DNA of 64,000 nt from positions 38,120 through 102,119 of the forward strand of contig JAWUXM010000016.1 of the NCBI GenBank assembly GCA_034111325.1, in the 5' to 3' direction. A model generated the notes under the pieces. The model saw only the letters and a program-made list of their open reading frames with translations, searched no databases and was not told where the DNA came from. A program made the translations under genes and the position numbers. This document shows positions 1 to 8,380 of the stretch, piece after piece (positions within the stretch are counted from its first letter, which is position 1; the number at the start of each line of letters is the position of its first letter). Source of the stretch: JAWUXM01 sp034111325. Its GTDB lineage: Bacteria > Pseudomonadota > Alphaproteobacteria > Rickettsiales > JABIRX01.

Positions 1-420
1 ATTCTCATATTACAAGGCATTATCGTAACTTTACTTGCCTCACTTTACCTCATCATGGATAATGTCGATACGGCATTCTTCTTACTCTCTGCTATGACCA
101 TCAACCTATATTTAGTAATGTATATGCTACTTTTTGCAGCTGGCATTAGCCTACGCTATACAAAACCTAACGTCTCTCGCTCATACAAAATCCCTGGTGG
201 TAAAAATTGGGGAATGTTACTGATTGCTGGCATTGGTTTTGTTGCAGTGATGTTTTCATTCTGTATTTCCTTTATTCCACCAACGCAATTACAAGTTGGA
301 ACACCTGCCTTATATTCTAGTCTAGTAGTTTTAGGTTTAATCACCTTTACTGGCACAGCATTTATCATTCACGCCTTTAAAAAACCTACTTGGCTTAAAC
401 ATATAAACAATAAAAGGTAA
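1..420 (+). CDS. Amino-acid antiporter, APC family, probably GadC-like glutamate/GABA antiporter (3' part only)
   Basis: The reading frame is open from the first base of the window, so the start lies outside. The visible 139 or so residues hold hydrophobic helices near the ends of an APC-family transporter, a basic loop with SRSYKIPGG, a motif typical of the last loops of amino-acid permeases, two final membrane spans and a short basic tail. The stop lies four bases before the start of a glutamate decarboxylase gene, which suggests import of glutamate and export of GABA. The tail after the last helix is only about 15 residues, so the long C-terminal plug of E. coli GadC appears absent. The family call is firm; the substrate is inferred from the neighbour. 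Confidence 0.75.
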   Translation: MLILQGIIVTLLASLYLIMDNVDTAFFLLSAMTINLYLVMYMLLFAAGISLRYTKPNVSRSYKIPGGKNWGMLLIAGIGFVAVMFSFCISFIPPTQLQVGTPALYSSLVVLGLITFTGTAFIIHAFKKPTWLKHINNKR

Positions 421-424
421 ATCC

Positions 425-1840
425 ATGACTATAATTAAAATAAAAGATTGCCCTCCTAAAGGTTGTGATGTTGAAGAATTAATGATTACTTCCTACGGCT
501 CGCACGATTTTAGCAAACCAATACCAAAATACAAAATTCCTGATGATGGTATGCAAGCTCGTCATGCCAAGAACCTTGTACATGACATGCTAATGTTAGA
601 CGGCAATAGCCGTCTTAATTTAGCAACTTTTGTAACTACCTTCATGGAGCCAGAAGCGAGAGAGCTAATGGCAGAGACGCTGGATAAAAACATGATTGAT
701 AAGGATGAATATCCTCAAACCGCAGAAATGGAAATGCGCTGCGTCAATATGATAGCACGCTTGTGGAATTGCCCAGAATCACAAAACACCATCGGTTGCT
801 CTACAACTGGCTCTAGCGAAGCATGTATGTTAGGAGGCATGGCAATGAAATGGCATTGGCGAGATAGAATGCGTGCTAAAGGCAAAGCAACGGACAAGCC
901 AAATTTGGTCATGGGTATCAATGTACAAGTGTGCTGGGATAAATTTTGTCGCTATTGGGATATAGAAATGCGCCAAGCGCCAATGTTGACCGGTAAATAT
1001 GTTTTAACAGCCGAAGAAGCCGTGAACCTTTGCGACGAAAATACTATCGGAATAGTCGGAATTCTCGGCACAACCTTCACTGGCGAATATGAAGACATAG
1101 AGGCGATAAATGACGCAGTTGATAAATTAAATAAAAAAACTGGTTGGGAGATTCCTATTCATGTTGATGCGGCAAGCGGGGGCTTTGTTGCACCTTTTCT
1201 TGAACCAAAACTTAAATGGGATTTTCGTCTCAAATGGGTAAAATCAATTAACGCCTCAGGTCATAAATATGGCTTGGTCTACCCCGGAGTAGGTTGGGCT
1301 GTATGGCGTGACAAAGAGGAATTACCAAAAGATTTAATATTTTATGTAAATTATCTTGGTGGCGAAATGCCAACTTTTGCTATTAATTTTTCTCGCCCAG
1401 GCAGTCAGATTATTTTACAATATTACAATTTCCTGCGCTTAGGGTTTGAGGGTTACCGACGTGTCCTTCAGAATTGTCGTGATGTCGCTTTGCATCTATC
1501 ATCATCAATCAGCAAAATGGAGGTTTTTGAACTTGTCTCAAATGGATCAGATATTCCAGCATTTTGCTGGAAATTAAAAACTCCGATGAATTTTACTTTA
1601 TTCGACTTATCCGAACATTTACGTTACAATGGCTGGCAGATTCCAGCATATACCTTACCCGAAAATGTCACTGATATTACGGTAATGCGTATTGTAGTAA
1701 AAGTTGGATTTACTCTAGAACTTGCTAATATGCTGCTAGATAATCTTAAAAGTGCATTACAACATTTTGCTAAACAGCCTAAAAAGAAAAAAAAGATGGC
1801 AAAACATGATATGCGAGAAAAAACCGGTTTCCATCATTAA
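425..1840 (+). CDS. gadB: Glutamate decarboxylase (PLP-dependent)
   Basis: Converts glutamate to GABA and CO2, consuming a proton; with the antiporter just upstream this forms an acid-resistance or GABA module. The 471 residues match the family length (E. coli GadB is 466). GSSEACMLGGMAMKW near 129-143 is the substrate and PLP region, HVDAASGGF near 246-254 carries the aspartate that contacts the PLP ring nitrogen, and SINASGHKYG near 274-283 carries the Schiff-base lysine (K281). The start follows AAAGGTAAATCC, a usable ribosome binding site. The protein ends in HH; E. coli GadB has a histidine at the penultimate position that closes the active site at neutral pH, so similar pH gating is possible (inference). 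Confidence 0.95.
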   Translation: MTIIKIKDCPPKGCDVEELMITSYGSHDFSKPIPKYKIPDDGMQARHAKNLVHDMLMLDGNSRLNLATFVTTFMEPEARELMAETLDKNMIDKDEYPQTAEMEMRCVNMIARLWNCPESQNTIGCSTTGSSEACMLGGMAMKWHWRDRMRAKGKATDKPNLVMGINVQVCWDKFCRYWDIEMRQAPMLTGKYVLTAEEAVNLCDENTIGIVGILGTTFTGEYEDIEAINDAVDKLNKKTGWEIPIHVDAASGGFVAPFLEPKLKWDFRLKWVKSINASGHKYGLVYPGVGWAVWRDKEELPKDLIFYVNYLGGEMPTFAINFSRPGSQIILQYYNFLRLGFEGYRRVLQNCRDVALHLSSSISKMEVFELVSNGSDIPAFCWKLKTPMNFTLFDLSEHLRYNGWQIPAYTLPENVTDITVMRIVVKVGFTLELANMLLDNLKSALQHFAKQPKKKKKMAKHDMREKTGFHH

Positions 1841-1863
1841 GGGAGTGCCACAAAAACCATTAA

Positions 1864-2245
1864 TTATTTAACTTTAAGCCACTTTAAGGCTTTAGCTTGC
1901 TCACCTTTCTTGAAGATCCTCACCTCAGGATGAAGAAAGGTTTTTTCCATAGTCGCTAGCCACTCCTGCCAAGCATGAGCTGTTATCAACAGCTAATTTC
2001 TTAATTTTAATATGGTGCACCTTAACAAAACCAAAATGTTGCTCAGCCGATTTCAAATCCTCCCAACCGACAAATTTTGATGCATCAACCACAACCCTAA
2101 CCGCACCATACTTTTCAATTAGTTGATCGACCTTAATTGTTAGCTTCTTAAAATCCGCGCTCAGAAATTGCACGAAGCTACATCCTAATCTTACTACTGC
2201 CTGCGGCTTGTGGCAAAAACCGTGCTTTTTTTCAAAAACATGCAT
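1864..2245 (-). pseudogene. SpoIIAA-like (STAS/SEC14-type) protein, frameshifted remnant
   Basis: One frame (2245 down to about 1990) encodes DFKKLTIKVDQLIEKYGAV, then VVVDASKFVGWEDL and FGFVKVHHIKIKKLAV, which resemble the core of SpoIIAA-like STAS proteins. The expected end of the family is not in that frame. It is found one frame away: HAWQEWLATMEKTFLHPEV, then RIFKKGEQAKALKWLKVK and a stop at 1864-1866. A single indel near 1985-1995 would restore a full protein. The first 25-30 residues also look unlike the family, so a second lesion or a wrong start is possible. Likely a decayed gene; function unknown. Confidence 0.65.
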
Positions 2246-2317
2246 TTAAAGATGAAGGTCGGTCTTAGTTACATTATTTAGTCAAAGTTAGTAAAGTCAC
2301 ACGGTTAGAATTCTATA

Positions 2318-4000
2318 CTAGAACAATTCAGCCATTTTCTCGAAGAACCGGCCCTTCAACTCATCTGAAGAATTAAGAGTTAGCGAGTTTGCATAAAGTT
2401 TGTCAACATTATGACCAATGCCAAGTGCTAATAACTCAATATTGGTTTTGCTTTGCAAATGATGAATTACCGCTTTGAGATGGTCGTCCAAGTAACTTGC
2501 AGAATTATTTGATAATGTCGCATCATCAACTGGCGCACCGTCTGAAAGAATAATCAAAATTTTGCGTTTTTCTGGCTGCCTACGTAAACGATGTGCTGCC
2601 CAAAGCAAAGCCTCACCATCAATATTTTCTTTCAAAACACCCTCCTTCGCCATTAGCGCTAAATTTCTTTTGGCAGAGCGCCAGCCATTATCAAAAGCTT
2701 TATAAATAATATGGCGAATATCATTAAGCCTGCCGGGTTTATCTGGAGAACCATTTTTCTGCCAAAGCTCACGGCTTTTACCACCATGCCAAGTTTTTGT
2801 TGTAAAACCCAACACTTCATTTTTTACGCCGCATTGCTCCAATATATTAGAGAGAAGCGCCGTGGTGTGTATAATGGTATTTATGGGTTTACCATTCATT
2901 GAGCCTGAATTATCAAGCAGAATAGTAACGCAACTATCGTGCGCCTTATCTTGACTGATATGTTTATAGAGTAATTTATAATTGGGGTTAGCGATCAGAA
3001 GCGGCAATTTTCGACTATCAATCATACCATCTTCCAGATGATGTTTTTCATGATTATATTTTTGCGCCGCTAATTTACGGCGAAATAAACTTACCTTGCG
3101 TTTATCAACCTCACCAATTGCTTTCATTTTCTCTTTTATCTCCGCCCAAAGATTACTTAATTCGTTAAAATTAGTTAGCTTTGCCGCTTTAACTATCTCA
3201 TCAAACTCATTGCTATAGGATTTATAAGCGACAAACTCCTTACTATTTATCGCCTCACCAGATCCAGAAATTTGTCCTTTCCCACCATATTGCTTTTGCT
3301 TCGTTGTTTGCTCAGCATTTTGCGTTGGTTCTTCCTGTTTTCCATCAGTTTGGCTAAGAAGTTTTTGCGTTTTAGCTTCTAACTCCGCCCGCACCTCTTC
3401 CTTATTCTTCTCAGATTGGCTAGTTGTAACTTTAAGATTTTCCAATTGGCTTTCAGTCGGCTTATTAATTGAAGTTTTGCCCTCAACCAAAAACTTATCA
3501 ATCAGTAAATTCACTTTTTTACTATAGGCAATTTGATCATTTATGAGCGCAAAAGTTCCAGCAAATTTAAATTTACTGTCCTGTCTATTAAGCAAAAAAT
3601 CACGTGCCAGATTTGGCAAGCTAAGTTTTTCATCTTGCCAAATTGCCAAATCACTACGCAACTTTACTTCTATATTTTGTTTAACACCCTGCAACGACTC
3701 CAGCCCTAACGCTACTAAACGCAATAATGCAAATTCATCAAATATAGATTTTTTCTTAGCTGCCTCTGGTTCTAACTCAGCATGAATTTCCACATCATGA
3801 AAACGTAGCGCCAATGCGGCAAGATCAGCCACAGCACGCAACTCAGAAAATTCACAATCCGCTGGTAGAACCACGCTATCGGCAAAATTATTGATGTGTA
3901 GTTGGTAATTATCACGATAGGAAATGTCAATTTCCTGCCGCCCGCTCAACGCAACTATACAGCCCTTAATCGCTTGTTTTTGAGTTTCAGTGATATTCAT
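2318..4000 (-). CDS. cobT: CobT-like protein with von Willebrand A domain
   Basis: Resembles the CobT subunit of aerobic cobaltochelatase, the partner of an AAA+ ATPase in metal-insertion chelatases. The 560 residues comprise an N-terminal helical region, a charged Q/E/K-rich linker around 195-250, and a C-terminal VWA domain. The MIDAS motif DNSGSM lies at about 363-368 and a second strand with ILIILSDGAPVDD at about 480-492. CobT proteins are usually somewhat longer (about 630), mainly in the acidic linker. The gene follows cobS on the same strand with 283 bases between, which hold a large palindromic repeat. No large CobN subunit gene is present here, and cobST pairs without cobN occur in Rickettsiales, so the true substrate is uncertain. 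Confidence 0.85.
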   Translation of the reverse strand: MNITETQKQAIKGCIVALSGRQEIDISYRDNYQLHINNFADSVVLPADCEFSELRAVADLAALALRFHDVEIHAELEPEAAKKKSIFDEFALLRLVALGLESLQGVKQNIEVKLRSDLAIWQDEKLSLPNLARDFLLNRQDSKFKFAGTFALINDQIAYSKKVNLLIDKFLVEGKTSINKPTESQLENLKVTTSQSEKNKEEVRAELEAKTQKLLSQTDGKQEEPTQNAEQTTKQKQYGGKGQISGSGEAINSKEFVAYKSYSNEFDEIVKAAKLTNFNELSNLWAEIKEKMKAIGEVDKRKVSLFRRKLAAQKYNHEKHHLEDGMIDSRKLPLLIANPNYKLLYKHISQDKAHDSCVTILLDNSGSMNGKPINTIIHTTALLSNILEQCGVKNEVLGFTTKTWHGGKSRELWQKNGSPDKPGRLNDIRHIIYKAFDNGWRSAKRNLALMAKEGVLKENIDGEALLWAAHRLRRQPEKRKILIILSDGAPVDDATLSNNSASYLDDHLKAVIHHLQSKTNIELLALGIGHNVDKLYANSLTLNSSDELKGRFFEKMAELF

Positions 4001-4034
4001 GACTTATGATAAATTTAAAGCACTTTCCCAAAGG

Positions 4035-4179
4035 GGTCATCCTGAACTTGTTTCAGGATCTGCATAATTAGCAAGATAGTAAAGGCAAGGACTTTTCACT
4101 CAAGCCATATCCTAATATAAAAACTAAACTGCTGCACTATTGGTTACTCAGCAGATCCTGAAACAAGTTCAGGATGACC
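4035..4179. repeat. Palindromic repeat family A: two 29-bp arms in perfect inverted orientation
   Basis: The arm at 4035-4063 (starting GGTCATCCTGAACTTG) is repeated exactly as its reverse complement at 4151-4179, with 87 bases between. Each arm contains its own small palindrome, TCCTGAA and TTCAGGA around a 5-base loop. The same unit occurs as a pair at 24587-24732, singly at 19150-19176, and as degraded copies near 7829, 45071, 48962 and 59146. It fills the gap between cobS and cobT. No coding capacity seen. Confidence 0.9.
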
Positions 4180-4283
4180 TCTTTTACGCCGCAAAATCTT
4201 TCCTAAATAGCAATGCCTAATAATGCTCTTATCAAATCCCATAATCAAATTATTTAACAAAAAGGGCGCAAAAGACCCAGATT

Positions 4284-5216
4284 TTATAATTCTTCTCCAA
4301 AAACTCGTTGATACATCTCCGCAATAATTTCTCTTTCACCAAAATCACAACGATTGAAAAACGCATATTTAAAGCTTTCCGCAATTGAACCAAAAATCTT
4401 CATATTAGCTGCCCAACTTAATACTGTCCTTACTGACATTAAAGTAGAGATCTCGCCTGCTTTAAAGGCTTGCCGAGTTAAGTTTGCCATAGCAACAAAC
4501 TCTTTTATTTCCTGTGCTTTTAAGATCTTGCCAAATTTTGCCTTAATAATCTTCTCTTCATTAGCTTGCGAAAGATAATCAAGATTCGCCACAATATCCC
4601 ATCTATCAAGCTGCCCTTGATTGATCAACGACGTGCCATGATATATTCCGCTATCATCACCTAGACCAACTGTGTTTGCTGTTGCAAAAATACGGAAATC
4701 AACATGCGGTGTAATTACTTCATTTTTATCAAGCAGGTTGAATTTACCATTTTGCTCAAGCAAACGCTGAATAATAAACATTACATCTGGACGCCCTGCA
4801 TCATATTCATCAAGCACTAGAGCAACAGGGCGGCGAACAGCAAAAGGCACAACCCCTTCTTGAAATTCGGTTACTTGCTTGCCATCACGCAAATTTATAA
4901 CGTCACGCCCGATCAAATCCATCCTTGTGATATTACCATCTAAATTTACACGAATACATTGCCAGTTTAGACGTGCGGCGATTTGCTCAATATGAGTTGA
5001 TTTACCCGTACCGTGATAGCCTTGTAGCAAAACACGTTTGTTAAATTTAAAACCGGCGAGAATCGCCTTTGTTGTATTTTCATCAAAAACATAATTTTTA
5101 TCAATATCCGGCACTAATTCACTAGGCTCATTAAAGATTTCTAGCTCAAAATCTTGACTGAGGTGAAATAGTTTTTTAACATTGGCTGGAGCTTTAGTTT
5201 TTATAGCTTGAGACAT
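4284..5216 (-). CDS. cobS: CobS-like AAA+ ATPase
   Basis: ATPase partner of the VWA protein encoded downstream. Walker A GYHGTGKST is at 66-74, Walker B LVLDEYDA at 133-140, followed by the sensor-like region FRIFATANTVG near 173-183. The 310-residue length and the closing helices match CobS of aerobic cobaltochelatase. Start chosen at the ATG giving MSQAIKTKAP. cobS is first in the pair and is transcribed divergently from dnaN. As with cobT, the family is clear but cobalt insertion is not proven, because neither cobN nor other cobalamin genes are in this window. Confidence 0.88.
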   Translation of the reverse strand: MSQAIKTKAPANVKKLFHLSQDFELEIFNEPSELVPDIDKNYVFDENTTKAILAGFKFNKRVLLQGYHGTGKSTHIEQIAARLNWQCIRVNLDGNITRMDLIGRDVINLRDGKQVTEFQEGVVPFAVRRPVALVLDEYDAGRPDVMFIIQRLLEQNGKFNLLDKNEVITPHVDFRIFATANTVGLGDDSGIYHGTSLINQGQLDRWDIVANLDYLSQANEEKIIKAKFGKILKAQEIKEFVAMANLTRQAFKAGEISTLMSVRTVLSWAANMKIFGSIAESFKYAFFNRCDFGEREIIAEMYQRVFGEEL

Positions 5217-5310
5217 AGTTTAAGCGACTTATATTTAGTTGTTGATAAAATAGATAAAGATCTCTAGTTTTGGCTCTTAAAGTAAAGATAATATAGAATT
5301 AGTCACCAAT

Positions 5311-6435
5311 ATGCAACTCTCAATCGATAGAAACACCCTCCTAAAATCACTTACCCATATTCAAGGCGTAGTTGAAAGACGCAATACCATCCCTATTCTT
5401 TCCAATGTCAAACTAGAAGCGAAAGCAAACAAATTATCCCTCACTGCGACTGATATGGATTTAGCGATTTCTGAAGATATCACAGCTGATGTTCAAACAG
5501 AAGGGACAACAACAGTTCCTGCTCATACTTTGCACGATATCATCCGTAAATTACAAGAAGGCGAAAAGATCGAGATTTCTTTAAAAAATGAGAAACTACT
5601 TATCAAAGCCAAAGCCTGTAAGTTTTCTCTACCATGCTTGTCCGCTGAACAGTTCCCAACTATTAGCGCTGATGATAGCTCACATAATTTCAACATCACT
5701 ATTGCTGATTTACTTAAATTAATCGACAAAGCTAAATTTGCGATCTCAACTGAAGAAACTCGCTATTACCTTAACGGGATATTCTTACATCATGCTAAAA
5801 ACCAAGATGAGAAGGATGTATTACGCGCTGTTGCAACAGATGGTCATCGCTTAGCAAGAGTTGAAGTTGCCTTACCTGAAGGCGCAAAAGATATACCTTC
5901 AGTCATCATCCCGCGTAAAGCAATTATGGAGATCAAGAAAATCCTTGATGAGGAAGATAAGACCAAAACTGTCACTGTTGCATTATCTGACACTAAAATC
6001 AAAATCACTGGCAGCTCAGTGGTCCTAGTTTCAAAGCTAATCGACGGCACATTCCCTGATTATGAAAAAGTTATTCCAAGTGCTAATAACATAATTATGG
6101 GCACTAAAGTAAAGCCTCTATGCGCAGCGATTGATCGTGTTTCAACTATCGCATCTGATAAAACACGTGGAGTAAAAATCCTACTAAGCAATAATAAACT
6201 AACCCTATCAGCTAACAATGTTGATATTGGTGATGCACAAGAAGAGTTAGATGTTAAATTCGATGCAGCGAATGATATTGAGACTGGCTTCAATTCAAAA
6301 TATTTACTAGAAATGGCTTCCGTGCTGGAAGGTGAAGATGCTGAATTTTTCTTTTCAGATTCCATGTCACCGACGATTGTAAAGGATTCGGCTGACTTGT
6401 CTTCCTTGTACGTAATAATGCCTATGCGCATCTAA
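5311..6435 (+). CDS. dnaN: DNA polymerase III sliding clamp (beta subunit)
   Basis: Ring-shaped processivity clamp that tethers DNA polymerase III to DNA. The 374 residues fit the usual length. The start MQLSIDRNTLLKSLTHIQGV and the ending YVIMPMRI match the family closely, as does TATDMDLAI near residues 46-54. The promoter probably lies in the 94-base divergent gap shared with cobS. recF follows on the same strand after a 225-base gap holding a family C repeat. dnaA is not adjacent, as is common in alphaproteobacteria. Confidence 0.97.
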   Translation: MQLSIDRNTLLKSLTHIQGVVERRNTIPILSNVKLEAKANKLSLTATDMDLAISEDITADVQTEGTTTVPAHTLHDIIRKLQEGEKIEISLKNEKLLIKAKACKFSLPCLSAEQFPTISADDSSHNFNITIADLLKLIDKAKFAISTEETRYYLNGIFLHHAKNQDEKDVLRAVATDGHRLARVEVALPEGAKDIPSVIIPRKAIMEIKKILDEEDKTKTVTVALSDTKIKITGSSVVLVSKLIDGTFPDYEKVIPSANNIIMGTKVKPLCAAIDRVSTIASDKTRGVKILLSNNKLTLSANNVDIGDAQEELDVKFDAANDIETGFNSKYLLEMASVLEGEDAEFFFSDSMSPTIVKDSADLSSLYVIMPMRI

Positions 6436-6436
6436 A

Positions 6437-6553
6437 AACTAATCCTTTTGGGTGCTTTTTAGTGAATAACCTTTGTTCAATCGACTCGTGTATGAAGTAT
6501 ACACGTCGCTCTCTCGCAAAGAACATTCACTAAAAATCCCTCCAAAAAATTTA
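6437..6553 (+). repeat. Palindromic repeat family C, copy 1
   Basis: About 115 bases with a nested inverted structure: outer arms related to TTTTTAGCAAAT and its reverse complement, and a central hairpin ACTCGTGTA / TACACGTCG around TGAAGTA. It starts immediately after the dnaN stop and separates dnaN from recF. Related copies lie at about 35964, 45454, 49075, 60925 and 61051. Confidence 0.85.
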
Positions 6554-6660
6554 GTCTTCAACATCGCGCAGTGGGTTAGAGAAAAATTAGAAACTCCTCA
6601 GATTTTTAATCACGCGTTGGGAAATATTATCTCAAAATCTCTTAGGTTGCACTTGGCAAA

Positions 6661-7767
6661 ATGACTTCAAAAACAACAATACAAAAACTATCTTTACATA
6701 ATTTTCGTAATTTTGAGAAAAGGAATTTTGCCTTCGAAGCCCAGCAAGTTGTTATTGCTGGGAAAAATGGCATAGGTAAAACAAATATATTAGAGGCAAT
6801 TTCCCTACTCGCACCGGGGCGTGGCTTGCGTAACGCCAAGTTAGACGATATTGAAACCCTAAAAAACCCTGATAAAGGCTGGTCTGTACAAGCAAAGATA
6901 TTAATTGATGATGTTGATTTACGCACAATTACTACACTCAAAGATGACTGTGCCCGCCGTAAAATTATTATTGATGACAAGAAAACTGCTAATCAGGCAC
7001 ATTTGCTCAACGTCCTAAATGTAGTCTGGCTCACACCATTAATGGATATGATTTTTGTTGGTAGCGCTTCAGATCGTCGCCATTTTTTTGATAATATAGT
7101 AGCTAATCTCTACCCTGATCACATCAAGGATTTAGCACGTTATCATCACTATATTAAAGAAAGGTTGAAAATTTTGCTGCAATCACCAAATCAAGATAGT
7201 TGGATTTTAGCGGTAGAAAATAAAATCGTCGAATTAATCAGTTCAATTGCTCATGCACGAGTTGAAGTTTTGGGTCATTTAAACAATGCAATATCAGAGC
7301 TGCATGAAACATTCCCAAAGGCACAACTCACTATCGAAGGCAAGTATGAAAATATGGTTGCAGCAGGAAAATCCGCTCTCGAGATAGAAAAAATAATTGC
7401 TAGTGATTTCGCAACCAACCGCCAACAAGATTTTGCGACAGGACGTACAAATATTGGCACACACAAAAGCGACTTAGTTTCTTTTTATAAAAAACGTAAT
7501 ATTTTAGCCAAGATCTGCTCAACCGGCGAACAAAAATCCATGTTAATTTCGATCATTCTCGGCAAAGCAAGGATGATTTATACTTGGACAAACAAGCCCC
7601 CGATAATTCTTTTAGATGAAATAAACAGCCATTTAGATGAATATAATCGTGATAAATTACTACAGGAAATTCATGATATGGGTAGCCAATGTTTTATGAC
7701 CGGCACTGATGCAAACTCGTTCTCAACTCTCAAAAACGATGCTGAATTCATTGATGTTACGACATAA
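6661..7767 (+). CDS. recF: DNA replication and repair protein RecF
   Basis: SMC-like ATPase that helps load RecA at gaps, acting with RecO and RecR; recO lies at 22 kb. Walker A GKNGIGKT is at 34-41, preceded by the typical KLSLHNFRNFE. The signature region TGEQKSMLISIILGKA and the Walker B LLDEINSHLD are near the C-terminus. The 368 residues match the family. Start is the ATG giving MTSKTTIQKL; the preceding family C repeat leaves no clear ribosome binding site. Confidence 0.95.
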   Translation: MTSKTTIQKLSLHNFRNFEKRNFAFEAQQVVIAGKNGIGKTNILEAISLLAPGRGLRNAKLDDIETLKNPDKGWSVQAKILIDDVDLRTITTLKDDCARRKIIIDDKKTANQAHLLNVLNVVWLTPLMDMIFVGSASDRRHFFDNIVANLYPDHIKDLARYHHYIKERLKILLQSPNQDSWILAVENKIVELISSIAHARVEVLGHLNNAISELHETFPKAQLTIEGKYENMVAAGKSALEIEKIIASDFATNRQQDFATGRTNIGTHKSDLVSFYKKRNILAKICSTGEQKSMLISIILGKARMIYTWTNKPPIILLDEINSHLDEYNRDKLLQEIHDMGSQCFMTGTDANSFSTLKNDAEFIDVTT

Positions 7768-7814
7768 TAAGAGAATACTGAACTGTTTTAAAATCTCCGC
7801 TATAGAGATATATC

Positions 7815-7865
7815 ACTCTTTCGAAGAGACCATGAAATAAATTGAGGGTGACGTATTTGGCAGAA
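7815..7865. repeat. Degraded family A repeat between convergent genes
   Basis: The block with GAAGAGACCATGAAATAAA and GAGGGTGACG closely matches one at about 45133-45165. It lies between the converging recF and ccmG and may serve as a bidirectional terminator, but no clean stem with a T-run was seen. Confidence 0.55.
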
Positions 7866-7888
7866 ACCATCCCTTTGGGATGCGCCTA

Positions 7889-8380
7889 TCATTCAAAATC
7901 ACCATACTCTAACTCGCCACGTATATGTTTGGTGATTATGCCTTCTTCATTAAGAAAGAAAGTTTCTGGCACGCCAATTAAGCCAAATTTTATATTATAT
8001 TTACCCTTCTCATCAAGAGCAGTTTTAACATAAGGGCTTCCCTTCTCATTCAGCCACTTTTTGACGTTTCGTATCGTATCACGTGTTGCAACACCATAAA
8101 TTTCTATATTATTTTTTTTTGCAAAATGCAGCAAAATTGGATGTTCAAATGCACAAGCTACACACCACGAGGCAAAGATATTAACTATTACTTTTTTACC
8201 ATGAAAATCTGCTTGTGATAGAGTTCCTCCATCTAATAAAGGCAATTGAAAATCAGGAAATTGCTTGCCTACCATTGGCGTTGAATCTACTTTCTGCGCA
8301 CTATTAAAAGAAAATGCTAACACCACAGAAATCATACTAAAAGTAATTATTGGAACAAAATATAGGAGCTTTAATTTCAT
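7889..8380 (-). CDS. ccmG: Periplasmic thiol:disulfide oxidoreductase CcmG/DsbE
   Basis: Membrane-anchored thioredoxin that keeps apocytochrome c cysteines reduced for heme attachment. Residues 5-25 form one membrane anchor. The thioredoxin fold carries the active site SWCVACAFEH with C73 and C76, and GVPETFFLNEEG gives the cis-proline and following strand. The 163 residues are typical. Its start overlaps the ccmF stop by four bases (ATGA), the usual ccmF-ccmG arrangement. The DsbD-like protein at 27.5 kb is the likely electron donor. Confidence 0.93.
   Translation of the reverse strand: MKLKLLYFVPIITFSMISVVLAFSFNSAQKVDSTPMVGKQFPDFQLPLLDGGTLSQADFHGKKVIVNIFASWCVACAFEHPILLHFAKKNNIEIYGVATRDTIRNVKKWLNEKGSPYVKTALDEKGKYNIKFGLIGVPETFFLNEEGIITKHIRGELEYGDFE

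Noticed and set aside
5217..5310. Possible replication origin beside dnaN
   Set aside because: No cluster of DnaA boxes or AT-rich iterons was seen, dnaA is not adjacent, and dnaN alone does not mark the origin in alphaproteobacteria.
6473..6664. 63-codon ORF between dnaN and recF
   Set aside because: It lies within a family C palindromic repeat and runs into the recF start; no ribosome binding site and no recognisable sequence.
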